A DNA stretch of 64,000 nucleotides, taken from contig DAOTWY010000059.1 of NCBI GenBank assembly GCA_034435635.1, forward strand, positions 1 to 64,000, written 5' to 3'. Origin of the DNA: DAOTWY01 sp003696565 (lineage in GTDB: Bacteria > Chloroflexota > Anaerolineae > Aggregatilineales > Phototrophicaceae). A program made the position numbers and the translations under genes. The notes beneath the pieces are model-generated. The model was not told where the DNA came from and did not search any database. It worked only from the letters and a program-made list of their open reading frames with translations. Of the stretch, positions 31,393-38,481 are shown piece by piece. Each line of letters opens with the position of its first letter. Within the stretch, counting starts at the first letter, position 1.

Positions 31393-32289
31393 ATGACTGA
31401 TTTAGGTATTGTAATTGTCAATTGGAACACCAAAGATCATTTAAAGAACTGCCTAGAGACCGTTTTTGCTAGCCAGGGAAATTTTACGTTTCGTGTGGTG
31501 GTAGTAGATAACGCCTCAACTGATGGCAGTGCTGAGATGGTGCGAGAAAATTTTCCGCAGGCAGAGTTAATTGTTGCGGAAAAAAATGGCGGCTTTTCAT
31601 ATGGTAATAACATAGGGCTGCGTCATTTGGGATATCCAAATCAACCCGATGCACCGCGTTATGCTTTGTTGCTAAATCCGGATACAAAAGTGCCATCTGA
31701 ATCACTTTGCCGGATGGTAAAATACATGGACGATAATCCTCAAGTTGGGATGGCAGGACCGAAATTATTATTAGAAGATGGTACACTGGATAAAGCCTGT
31801 CGTCGCAGTTTTCCCACTCCTGAAGTTGCATTTTATCACTTTTCTGGCTTAGCAAAGCTTTTTCCAAACAGCCCACGATTCGCTCGCTATAACATGACCT
31901 TCAAAAACATTGATGAAGAAATTGAAGTTGATTCCGTTGTGGGTGCCTATATGCAGGTGCGACGTGAAGTGCTAGCACAAATTGGCTTATTAGATGAGAC
32001 GTTCTTCATGTATGGTGAGGATTTAGACTGGGCGTATCGCACCAAGCAGGCAGGATGGAAAGTGATGTATTACCCAGAGGTTACCGTATGGCACATCAAA
32101 AGAGCCGCAAGCCGCAAGAGCAAAAAGGCTCAGTTCGAGTTTTATCGGGCGATGCTGATTTTTTACCGGAAACACTTCCGAAAAACGACACCGATGTGGC
32201 TGCACAGTCTGGTGTTAATGGCATTGGCAATCAAGGGCGGTCCCAATCTATGGAAGGAAATCAGACATTCCCCGGCGAACAACAATTAA
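31393..32289 (+). CDS. Family 2 glycosyltransferase
   Basis: 298 residues, GT-A fold. Motifs: IVIVNWNTKDHL at the N-terminus, VVDNASTDGS, KNGGFSYGNNIGL, LLNPDTKVP (metal-binding DxD-type region), MFGEDLDWAYR-like MYGEDLDWAYR near 205, and a C-terminal basic segment. The family includes rhamnosyltransferases that build surface polysaccharides. Soluble or peripherally attached, no strong membrane helix. ATG 31393 is used; a TTG two codons earlier is not needed. The 3' end overlaps the next gene by 40 nt, so the two are co-translated. Confidence 0.88.
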   Translation: MTDLGIVIVNWNTKDHLKNCLETVFASQGNFTFRVVVVDNASTDGSAEMVRENFPQAELIVAEKNGGFSYGNNIGLRHLGYPNQPDAPRYALLLNPDTKVPSESLCRMVKYMDDNPQVGMAGPKLLLEDGTLDKACRRSFPTPEVAFYHFSGLAKLFPNSPRFARYNMTFKNIDEEIEVDSVVGAYMQVRREVLAQIGLLDETFFMYGEDLDWAYRTKQAGWKVMYYPEVTVWHIKRAASRKSKKAQFEFYRAMLIFYRKHFRKTTPMWLHSLVLMALAIKGGPNLWKEIRHSPANNN

Positions 32290-33734
32290 TTAAACAAACC
32301 CAGGTGCATAATTCCCGTTCTAATCGCATCAAGGTCTTGTTAAATCTGCTGATGTATGCCCTAGACGTATTGATGTTAATGGCAGCGTTTATTATGGGGT
32401 ATGTTGCGCGGATTTATTTGCCGATTCTTGAAATTCAAGGCACACCGCCGCGGTTTATCAGCTATATTCCCACCATGATGCTTCAGGTGGTGACGGTTAT
32501 TATTGTCTTTTATTTTTCACGCCTATATCATCAACGCCGGGCAATTAGTCGTATTGATTATGCGCGTACAATTGTTGGGGCAGTGACCATTGGCTTGGTA
32601 CTGGCAAATGGTATGCAGGAATTACTCTTTAAGAACACTGCTTTTGATGTAGATTACTTGCGTGGGATGTTTTTTTATACTTGGGTGTTAAGTGTTATTT
32701 TTGTTGTTTTGGGGCGGGAATTTCATCGCATCATTCAGGCTAGTGTGCGGCGGCGTGGTATTGCACGGGATAACCTGTTACTTGTAGGCGGGGGGCGCGT
32801 GGCAAGGGATATTGCTGGGCGTATTCAAGGTAATCCTGATTTGGGCTATCATATTGTTGGTGTGGTTACTCGGGATATTAAACCTAAAGGACATATACTT
32901 GGGATTCCAATATTGGGCTTATATCCTGATTTACCCAATATCATTGACAATTATGGGGTGGAACAAGTCATTATTGCTTTGCCAGAAGCCAAACGGGCGG
33001 AAATTGTTGAATTGGTAACACTTTGTCAACGTGGCAGGGTTGATATTAAGGTGTATCCTGATATTTTTGCCTATATGGCTGGCGATATGAACGTCGATGA
33101 TCTTGGTGGCACGCCTTTGCTCACCGTGCGAGATATTGCACTGCGTGGTTGGAAGTTAAGCCTTAAGCGTGGGATGGATTTCTTTGGTGCCTTATTCGGG
33201 TTAATTTTCTTATCTCCCATTTTGTTGTTAATTGCTATTCTGATTAAACTGGAATCTCCTGGTCCAGTGTTTTATACACAGATCCGTATGGGGTTAGATG
33301 GCAAACCTTTTCCAATCATCAAATTTCGCTCAATGCGAACAGATGCTGAGGCAAATGGTCCAGGCTGGACAGTAAAAGGTGACCCACGTGTGACACGCAT
33401 GGGGCGTATTATGCGTAAGACCAATATCGATGAGTTGCCACAGTTAATCAATGTGTTACTTGGGCAAATGAGTTTGGTCGGACCGCGTCCAGAGCGTCCC
33501 GTTTATGTTCAACAATTTCGTGAACAGATTCCCCGCTATATGGAACGGCATCGCGAAAAGGCTGGCATGACCGGTTGGGCACAAGTGAATGGCTTACGTG
33601 GGGATACATCGATTGCAGAACGTACTAGTTATGATTTATGGTATGTTGAAAATTGGTCATTGTGGTTGGATATTAAAATTATCCTGCGTACAATTTGGAT
33701 GGCGATTTCTGGTAGGAGTCCAAACGCATATTAA
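32250..33734 (+). CDS. Polyprenyl-phosphate sugar-1-phosphate transferase (exopolysaccharide initiating enzyme)
   Basis: 494 residues from ATG 32250. Transfers a sugar phosphate from a UDP-sugar to undecaprenyl phosphate at the membrane. Domains: four N-terminal helices (about 30-150), a CoA-binding-like Rossmann domain (LLVGGGRVARDI), one membrane helix (KRGMDFFGALFGLIFL), and the catalytic PglC/WbaP core with KFRSMRTDAE, TRMGRIMRKTNIDELPQLINVL, SLVGPRPERP and GWAQVNGLRG. WcaJ/CpsE-like architecture. The reading frame extends 65 codons further upstream inside the glycosyltransferase gene, but that stretch is out-of-frame shadow with no domain. Confidence 0.88.
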   Translation: MEGNQTFPGEQQLIKQTQVHNSRSNRIKVLLNLLMYALDVLMLMAAFIMGYVARIYLPILEIQGTPPRFISYIPTMMLQVVTVIIVFYFSRLYHQRRAISRIDYARTIVGAVTIGLVLANGMQELLFKNTAFDVDYLRGMFFYTWVLSVIFVVLGREFHRIIQASVRRRGIARDNLLLVGGGRVARDIAGRIQGNPDLGYHIVGVVTRDIKPKGHILGIPILGLYPDLPNIIDNYGVEQVIIALPEAKRAEIVELVTLCQRGRVDIKVYPDIFAYMAGDMNVDDLGGTPLLTVRDIALRGWKLSLKRGMDFFGALFGLIFLSPILLLIAILIKLESPGPVFYTQIRMGLDGKPFPIIKFRSMRTDAEANGPGWTVKGDPRVTRMGRIMRKTNIDELPQLINVLLGQMSLVGPRPERPVYVQQFREQIPRYMERHREKAGMTGWAQVNGLRGDTSIAERTSYDLWYVENWSLWLDIKIILRTIWMAISGRSPNAY

Positions 33735-34066
33735 TGGATATTAAAACTCTTGAAGAAGCGATGCACGCTTTTGTGGAAAGCAAAGGTTGGTATCGTGAGG
33801 ATTCCCCAAAAAAGCAAACTCCAAAAAACCTGGCTATTTCGTTGGTATTGGAAGCTTCAGAAGTACTTGAGCTTTTCCAATGGCGGGATGAAGTGCCAAA
33901 TAAGTCTGCTTTAGCGGGGGAGCTAGCAGATGTGATGTTATATTTGCTGCAACTGGCAAGCCTCAATAATATTGATCTTGCGCAGGCTGTAATGGATAAA
34001 CTTCAGATCAATTACACGCGCACTTGGGATGATGATTCTCCTCTGACTAGTGATTCAACCCCGTAA
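33734..34066 (+). CDS. MazG-like nucleotide pyrophosphohydrolase
   Basis: 110 residues, all-alpha. Hydrolyses NTP or dNTP to NMP and PPi in this family. Metal-binding signature: E-A-S-E-V-L-E-L-F-Q-W (about 40-50, ExxE) and GELADVMLYLLQLA (ExxD, about 67-80). A single-domain MazG/YpjD/RS21-C6 type. Its ATG overlaps the stop of the sugar-phosphate transferase (TAATG), so it belongs to the same operon, which may just be housekeeping of nucleotide pools. Confidence 0.85.
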   Translation: MDIKTLEEAMHAFVESKGWYREDSPKKQTPKNLAISLVLEASEVLELFQWRDEVPNKSALAGELADVMLYLLQLASLNNIDLAQAVMDKLQINYTRTWDDDSPLTSDSTP

Positions 34067-34119
34067 TGTTTATAGCTCGGTTTCTATTCAAGATATATCC
34101 CCTGAAACATCACAATTAG

Positions 34120-34128
34120 TGATATAAT
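34120..34128 (+). promoter_or_regulatory. Extended -10 promoter of proS
   Basis: TGATATAAT (TATAAT 34123-34128), about 55 nt before the proS ATG. No recognisable -35. Confidence 0.55.
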
Positions 34129-34182
34129 GAACCTCATTTGGATAATAAATGCATGATGATGAAAACATAAGGGAAGATTCGT

Positions 34183-35622
34183 ATGGCATCACAAGCGGTT
34201 ACACCCCAAAGTGAGGATTTCTCTCGTTGGTATAATGAAATTGTTTATAAAGCTGATCTTGCCGGGCAATCTCCTGTCCGTGGTTGTATTATTATTAAGC
34301 CATATGGTTATGAAATTTGGGAAGCAATTAAAAATGGGTTGGATCGACGGTTTAAAGCAACGGGGCATCAAAATGCTTATTTCCCGCTTTTCATTCCAGA
34401 GAGTTATTTACGGCGTGAAGCGGAGCATGTAGAAGGCTTTAGCCCAGAATTAGCAGTTGTTACTCATGCCGGTGGTAAAGAATTAGAAGAACCGTATGTT
34501 GTGCGTCCAACTTCTGAGACGATTATTGGGGAGGCATTTAGTCAGTGGATTCAATCCTACCGTGATTTACCATTGTTGATTAACCAATGGGCGAATGTTG
34601 TGCGTTGGGAATTACGGACACGCCCATTTTTGCGGACAGCAGAATTTTTATGGCAAGAAGGTCATACGGCACATGCTGATGAGCAAGAAGCAGAAGAAGA
34701 AACTTTGCGGATGCTTGATATTTATGCCGACTTTGCCATCAATGAGGCTGCTATCCCGGTTATCAAAGGGCTAAAAAGCAATATTGAACGGTTTGCTGGT
34801 GCACTTCGTACTTATACAATTGAGGCGATGATGCGGGATACCAAAGCGTTGCAATCTGGTACAAGTCATAATTTGGGACAAAATTTTGCCAAGGCGTTTG
34901 ATATTAAATACCTCTCCAAAGATAATGTTGAAGAATACTGTTGGACGACTTCTTGGGGTATGAGTACCCGTATGATTGGGGCGATTGTGATGACACATGG
35001 AGATGATAAGGGATTACGCTTGCCTCCACGTATCGCACCGATTCAAGTGGTTATTGTCCCTATTTTTAAGACAGATGACGAGCGAGTTGCTATTTTGGAA
35101 AAAATAAACGCTATAGCAGCAGACCTCAGAGCAGCTCATATACGAGTTCATGTTGATATGCGTGATGAAACACCCGGATTTAAATATAATGATTGGGAAA
35201 TGCGTGGCGTGCCTGTTCGCTTAGAATTAGGACCGAAAGACTTGGAAAAGAATACGGTAGCATTAGCACGGCGCGACATCCCTGGAAAAGCCGGTAAACA
35301 ATTTGTCTCTCAAGATGGTTTGGTACAGACTGTTCAGGCTTTGTTGGATGATGTACAAGCCAATATGCTGAAGCAGGCAACCGAGTTCCGTGATTCGAAC
35401 ATCCATGATGTGGAAGACTATCAGTCATTTAAAGCAGTAATTGAAAATGGTGGATGGACACGAGTTTGGTGGGCTGGTTCGGATGATGATGAGCGACGAG
35501 TCAAAGAAGAAACCGGGGCAACGTTGCGCTGTTTCCCGCTAGATCAGCCAGAAGGCAAAGGGACTTGTATTATCACCGGTAAAAAAGCAACACGAATCGC
35601 GCTTTTTGCGAAAGCGTATTAA
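34183..35622 (+). CDS. proS: Prolyl-tRNA synthetase, type 3 (archaeal/eukaryotic-like)
   Basis: 479 residues. Charges tRNA-Pro. Class II motifs: motif 1 around IIIKPYGYEIWEAI, motif 2 with RWELRTRPFLRTAEFLWQEGHTAH, motif 3 with a Gly/Arg helix; anticodon-binding domain IAPIQVVIVPIF. No INS editing domain between motifs 2 and 3, and the C-terminus ends in the characteristic AKAY, both hallmarks of type 3 enzymes. AAGGGAAG precedes the ATG by 8 nt. Monocistronic, closed by a terminator. Confidence 0.95.
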   Translation: MASQAVTPQSEDFSRWYNEIVYKADLAGQSPVRGCIIIKPYGYEIWEAIKNGLDRRFKATGHQNAYFPLFIPESYLRREAEHVEGFSPELAVVTHAGGKELEEPYVVRPTSETIIGEAFSQWIQSYRDLPLLINQWANVVRWELRTRPFLRTAEFLWQEGHTAHADEQEAEEETLRMLDIYADFAINEAAIPVIKGLKSNIERFAGALRTYTIEAMMRDTKALQSGTSHNLGQNFAKAFDIKYLSKDNVEEYCWTTSWGMSTRMIGAIVMTHGDDKGLRLPPRIAPIQVVIVPIFKTDDERVAILEKINAIAADLRAAHIRVHVDMRDETPGFKYNDWEMRGVPVRLELGPKDLEKNTVALARRDIPGKAGKQFVSQDGLVQTVQALLDDVQANMLKQATEFRDSNIHDVEDYQSFKAVIENGGWTRVWWAGSDDDERRVKEETGATLRCFPLDQPEGKGTCIITGKKATRIALFAKAY

Positions 35623-35628
35623 ACAGAT

Positions 35629-35655
35629 AGAGTGTCCAACGGGCACTCTGTTTGA
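35629..35655 (+). terminator. Terminator of proS
   Basis: Nine-pair stem (35629-35637 with 35641-35649, one G-U), three-base loop, then GTTTG. The rest of the gap to 35821 is AT-rich with no further clear structure. Confidence 0.65.
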
Positions 35656-35821
35656 AAATCTAATCATTATTTAACGTAAGTTACTTTATAATGATCTTTA
35701 TTCGTTTTACTACATAAGATTATTATAAACGATTAAGTTGATCATATCACACAGTTGATGATTGATTTTGTGTGCAGTAGACTAGCTTATAAACTAAACT
35801 TTTTTGGGACTATGATTACAT

Positions 35822-37948
35822 ATGGCTGCTTATCTAGTTGTCGATGTTGATGATTTATTAGCGCATTTCCGAAGCCGAGGGGTTTCTATTGACTTACAAG
35901 AACTAGCTGTCAGTTTACGTGGAAGTGCGGCTTTAGCTGCTGGGCTAGTTAGTCCAGATCGCTTAAAAGCAATTGCTGTTGCGGATTGGAACAAGCATGA
36001 AATGCGTCGTGGTGTTCCAGCGGAACAGGTATTCAAATCAGCCGGCTATGATACATTTTATATGCCACACCGGGCTGCAATGGCGGATGCTTTAATTATT
36101 CACTATTTTTCCTATGATCCTGAACCGGTTGATGAATTGATCTTGGCAACGACCAGCCGTGATCTTCTTCCGGTTGTGCGTCGTGTTCGTACTACCCGCA
36201 ATGCTCGCATTCGGATGTGGGGATCACACGATGTACTACAAGGAACGGAATTTGCTGATGAAGTTGTCTTTCAACCTCTAGAAGCACTGTTGGGAATCCA
36301 GACCAAAAATGTCGCTGTCTATATTGATTTTGAAAACATTTCTATCAGCCTGAATGAGCAGGGTTTTGTGGTCAATTTAGATCATTTAATTGATCGGTTT
36401 GTGACCCAAGCAAAAGCGCATGGGCAAGTGGTCAAAATGGCGGCATATGCCCCTTGGGGGCAGCGTGGAACATTACCACCATTGATTGACACGAATGGGC
36501 GTGAAGTGACAGATGAAGCTCCAAGCCGTCTTGCATTAGCAAATATCGACCCTGTATTTAACTTGCCAGGGAAAAACAGTGCTGATATTCGCATCGCACG
36601 CGATGTGATGATGGATGCGAATCATAACGATGCTGCGGATATTTATATTCTTGCCAGTGGTGACCGTGATTTTAATGATGTTATCAATGCATTACTTAAA
36701 CAAAATAAGGTCGTTATTGTGTGGGGAGTACGCGGCAGCACATCCCGCATGTTAGAAAAAAACAGCAATATTTTGGTGGAATATATTGATGATTTCACGA
36801 ATTTGCAAACTCATCAATCACTGAGTGAGACTGTTTATCAAAATGAGACAGTTGATGACTTTACACCTTCTCAATGGACAAGTGTGATTTTGCAGTTTGA
36901 CCGGTTAACCAACGATTTAAACGTAGAAACCGTTTCTATCCGTCAGTTGGTGGAGCAATTACAGAGTGTTGGGGCGGTTGCGTCTCGTCCGCGCGGAGAA
37001 GACTTAGTTTCGCAATCCATTTCATTAGGCATTCTTAAACCGATCTCAACAAATGGGCATGTCATGTTAAATGATGATCATCCCATTGTGTATAAAACAC
37101 GCTTGATTGCAGAGCGCATCGTGCTGCGTGTACAAAACACATTACAAGTGCGTGGCTGGGAATATGTCAACTATGGCTTTTTGCTTAAGGGCTTGGCAAT
37201 GGATCGTGAGTTAGATCGCCCTGGGTGCAATAGTGACGATCAGTGGCGGTCACATTGGATTGACACACTTGTGCGGGAGCAAATTTTAGAACGTCAACTT
37301 GTACCACATCGCCACAACCCAGATGATTTGGTGCCTGTTATTAAACTTTGTGAAGGGTATCATCCTAAGCTAGGGTATATCCCACCAGATCAAAATAGTG
37401 CGCCGAGCTTTGATTGGTCAGGGATCTCTTTAGATGAACTTTATGAGATGGAACCAGATACGGCAGATATGGTGAAGCGTATTGTTGTTAGCGTGGAGCA
37501 ATTCACTAGCTTCCGCAGTTTTGCCTGGTGTCCATTAGGTAGTTTACATCGTCGGCTGCGTGCGTTTGATACTGGTGTGTCTTTTCAGCGTGCTGTTGAG
37601 TATTTATTGGCACATGATGTTGCTGTTGTGGATGAATATCCTAATCCACAAAGTCAATATAATACAAAGGGCATTTCGCTTAATCCACACAACCAATTAG
37701 TTCAAGAAATTGTCCATGAGCGTGACCAGTTTATCAAGCTGTTATTGGTATTGTATGAGCGAAATTTATTAGTTTCTAAGCAAAATGTTGAGCTAATACA
37801 ACCGAACCACAATTGGAATTTAGATTTGTGGTTCTCTATTATGGAAACAGAGAACGTCTTGAATGCGCTACCAGGCAGACCAGGACAATATAGTCTATTC
37901 CGTACGCATCATACGGTGAATTTGATTGCTGGACCAGATGAGGGTTAA
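35822..37948 (+). CDS. Large double-NYN (PIN-like) domain protein
   Basis: 708 residues, soluble. Residues about 1-150 form a first, degenerate NYN-like domain (YLVVDVDDLL, MADALIIHY, LATTSRDLLPVV). Residues about 163-325 are a typical NYN/LabA-type domain: VAVYIDFENI, SADIRIARDVM, DIYILASGDRDFNDVINAL. These acidic residues form the metal site of PIN-like RNases. The remaining 380 residues contain winged-helix-like units (VSIRQLVEQLQSVGAV...SQSISLGIL), recalling OST-HTH-like RNA-binding modules. The first domain has lost the Gly-Asp of SGDxDF (TSRD). Probable RNA processing or decay enzyme; position next to rpsO-pnp fits but does not prove this. Start ATG 35822 lacks a strong Shine-Dalgarno. 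Confidence 0.8.
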   Translation: MAAYLVVDVDDLLAHFRSRGVSIDLQELAVSLRGSAALAAGLVSPDRLKAIAVADWNKHEMRRGVPAEQVFKSAGYDTFYMPHRAAMADALIIHYFSYDPEPVDELILATTSRDLLPVVRRVRTTRNARIRMWGSHDVLQGTEFADEVVFQPLEALLGIQTKNVAVYIDFENISISLNEQGFVVNLDHLIDRFVTQAKAHGQVVKMAAYAPWGQRGTLPPLIDTNGREVTDEAPSRLALANIDPVFNLPGKNSADIRIARDVMMDANHNDAADIYILASGDRDFNDVINALLKQNKVVIVWGVRGSTSRMLEKNSNILVEYIDDFTNLQTHQSLSETVYQNETVDDFTPSQWTSVILQFDRLTNDLNVETVSIRQLVEQLQSVGAVASRPRGEDLVSQSISLGILKPISTNGHVMLNDDHPIVYKTRLIAERIVLRVQNTLQVRGWEYVNYGFLLKGLAMDRELDRPGCNSDDQWRSHWIDTLVREQILERQLVPHRHNPDDLVPVIKLCEGYHPKLGYIPPDQNSAPSFDWSGISLDELYEMEPDTADMVKRIVVSVEQFTSFRSFAWCPLGSLHRRLRAFDTGVSFQRAVEYLLAHDVAVVDEYPNPQSQYNTKGISLNPHNQLVQEIVHERDQFIKLLLVLYERNLLVSKQNVELIQPNHNWNLDLWFSIMETENVLNALPGRPGQYSLFRTHHTVNLIAGPDEG

Positions 37949-37955
37949 CTTGGCA

Positions 37956-37984
37956 TTGGCAGCATCATCGGCATTTGATATAAT
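37956..37984 (+). promoter_or_regulatory. Promoter of rpsO
   Basis: TTGGCA (37956-37961), 17-nt spacer, extended -10 TGA-TATAAT (TATAAT at 37979-37984). Transcription start near 37991, leader about 70 nt. Confidence 0.7.
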
Positions 37985-38000
37985 CCATAGGTTAGTTGGG

Positions 38001-38032
38001 ACCGGCGGGCTTGTCTGTCCAGTCTGCCTGGT
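38001..38032 (+). promoter_or_regulatory. Possible S15 autoregulatory leader structure
   Basis: Imperfect GC-rich stem pairing ACCGGCGG (38001-38008) with CTGCCTGGT (38024-38032) with a bulge, inside the rpsO leader. S15 is known to repress its own translation through structured leaders in several phyla, but the structures differ and this one is only a candidate. Confidence 0.3.
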
Positions 38033-38061
38033 GACATTATATTAAGAGGACGACTTTTCCT

Positions 38062-38325
38062 ATGACACCTGAAGAAAAACAAGCAATTATTGAGGAATAT
38101 GGGCGGCATAAGGGCGATACTGGCTCTCCAGAGGTACAGATCGCACTTTTGACACACCGTATTCGTCAGCTGACGGAACACCTAAAAGTGCACAAGCATG
38201 ACCAGCACTCACGCCGGGGGCTTTTAAAGTTAGTGGGGCAGCGTCGCCGCCACTTACGCTATATCAGCCATAAAGACCCGGAAGCCTATCGTAGTTTGTT
38301 GGAACGTCTTGAACTACGTCGATAG
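38062..38325 (+). CDS. rpsO: 30S ribosomal protein S15
   Basis: 87 residues, close to the usual 89. Typical S15: HKGDTGSPEVQIALLT, RIRQLTEHLKVHKHDQHSRRGLL, VGQRRRHLRYI. Binds 16S rRNA near the platform early in 30S assembly. AAGAGGA precedes the ATG. Followed by pnp, the conserved rpsO-pnp pair. Confidence 0.97.
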   Translation: MTPEEKQAIIEEYGRHKGDTGSPEVQIALLTHRIRQLTEHLKVHKHDQHSRRGLLKLVGQRRRHLRYISHKDPEAYRSLLERLELRR

Positions 38326-38351
38326 GATGGGTGTGTCCTTTTGTGTTAACT

Positions 38352-38380
38352 GCCGCCCCTTGTGGGGTGGCAAGCTTTTT
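38352..38380 (+). terminator. Hairpin with T-run after rpsO
   Basis: Eight-pair GC-rich stem (38352-38359 with 38364-38371, one G-U), loop of four, then AAGCTTTTT. Probably reduces read-through from rpsO into pnp. Confidence 0.65.
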
Positions 38381-38460
38381 GCCCGGTTAGGCAGGAATTG
38401 GTGTTTGCCGTTAAATTCGCTTTGACGGCATATTCCAGTCCCTGATTGCCGGGCTTTTTG
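38381..38460 (+). promoter_or_regulatory. Second, larger structured element upstream of pnp
   Basis: GCCCGG (38381-38386) pairs with CCGGGC (38449-38454), followed by TTTTTG; inside it TGCCGT (38406-38411) pairs with ACGGCA (38425-38430). A two-level stem-loop ending in a T-run, immediately before GGAGG and the pnp ATG at 38482. In E. coli the pnp leader is an RNase III/PNPase autoregulation site; a similar role is inferred. Confidence 0.5.
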
Positions 38461-38481
38461 TTTATATGGAGGTAAAACATT

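Noticed and set aside
32055..32249. Long N-terminal extension of the sugar-phosphate transferase
   Set aside because: It overlaps the glycosyltransferase coding sequence by more than 190 nt in another frame, and the first plausible start with upstream AAGGGCGG is ATG 32250.
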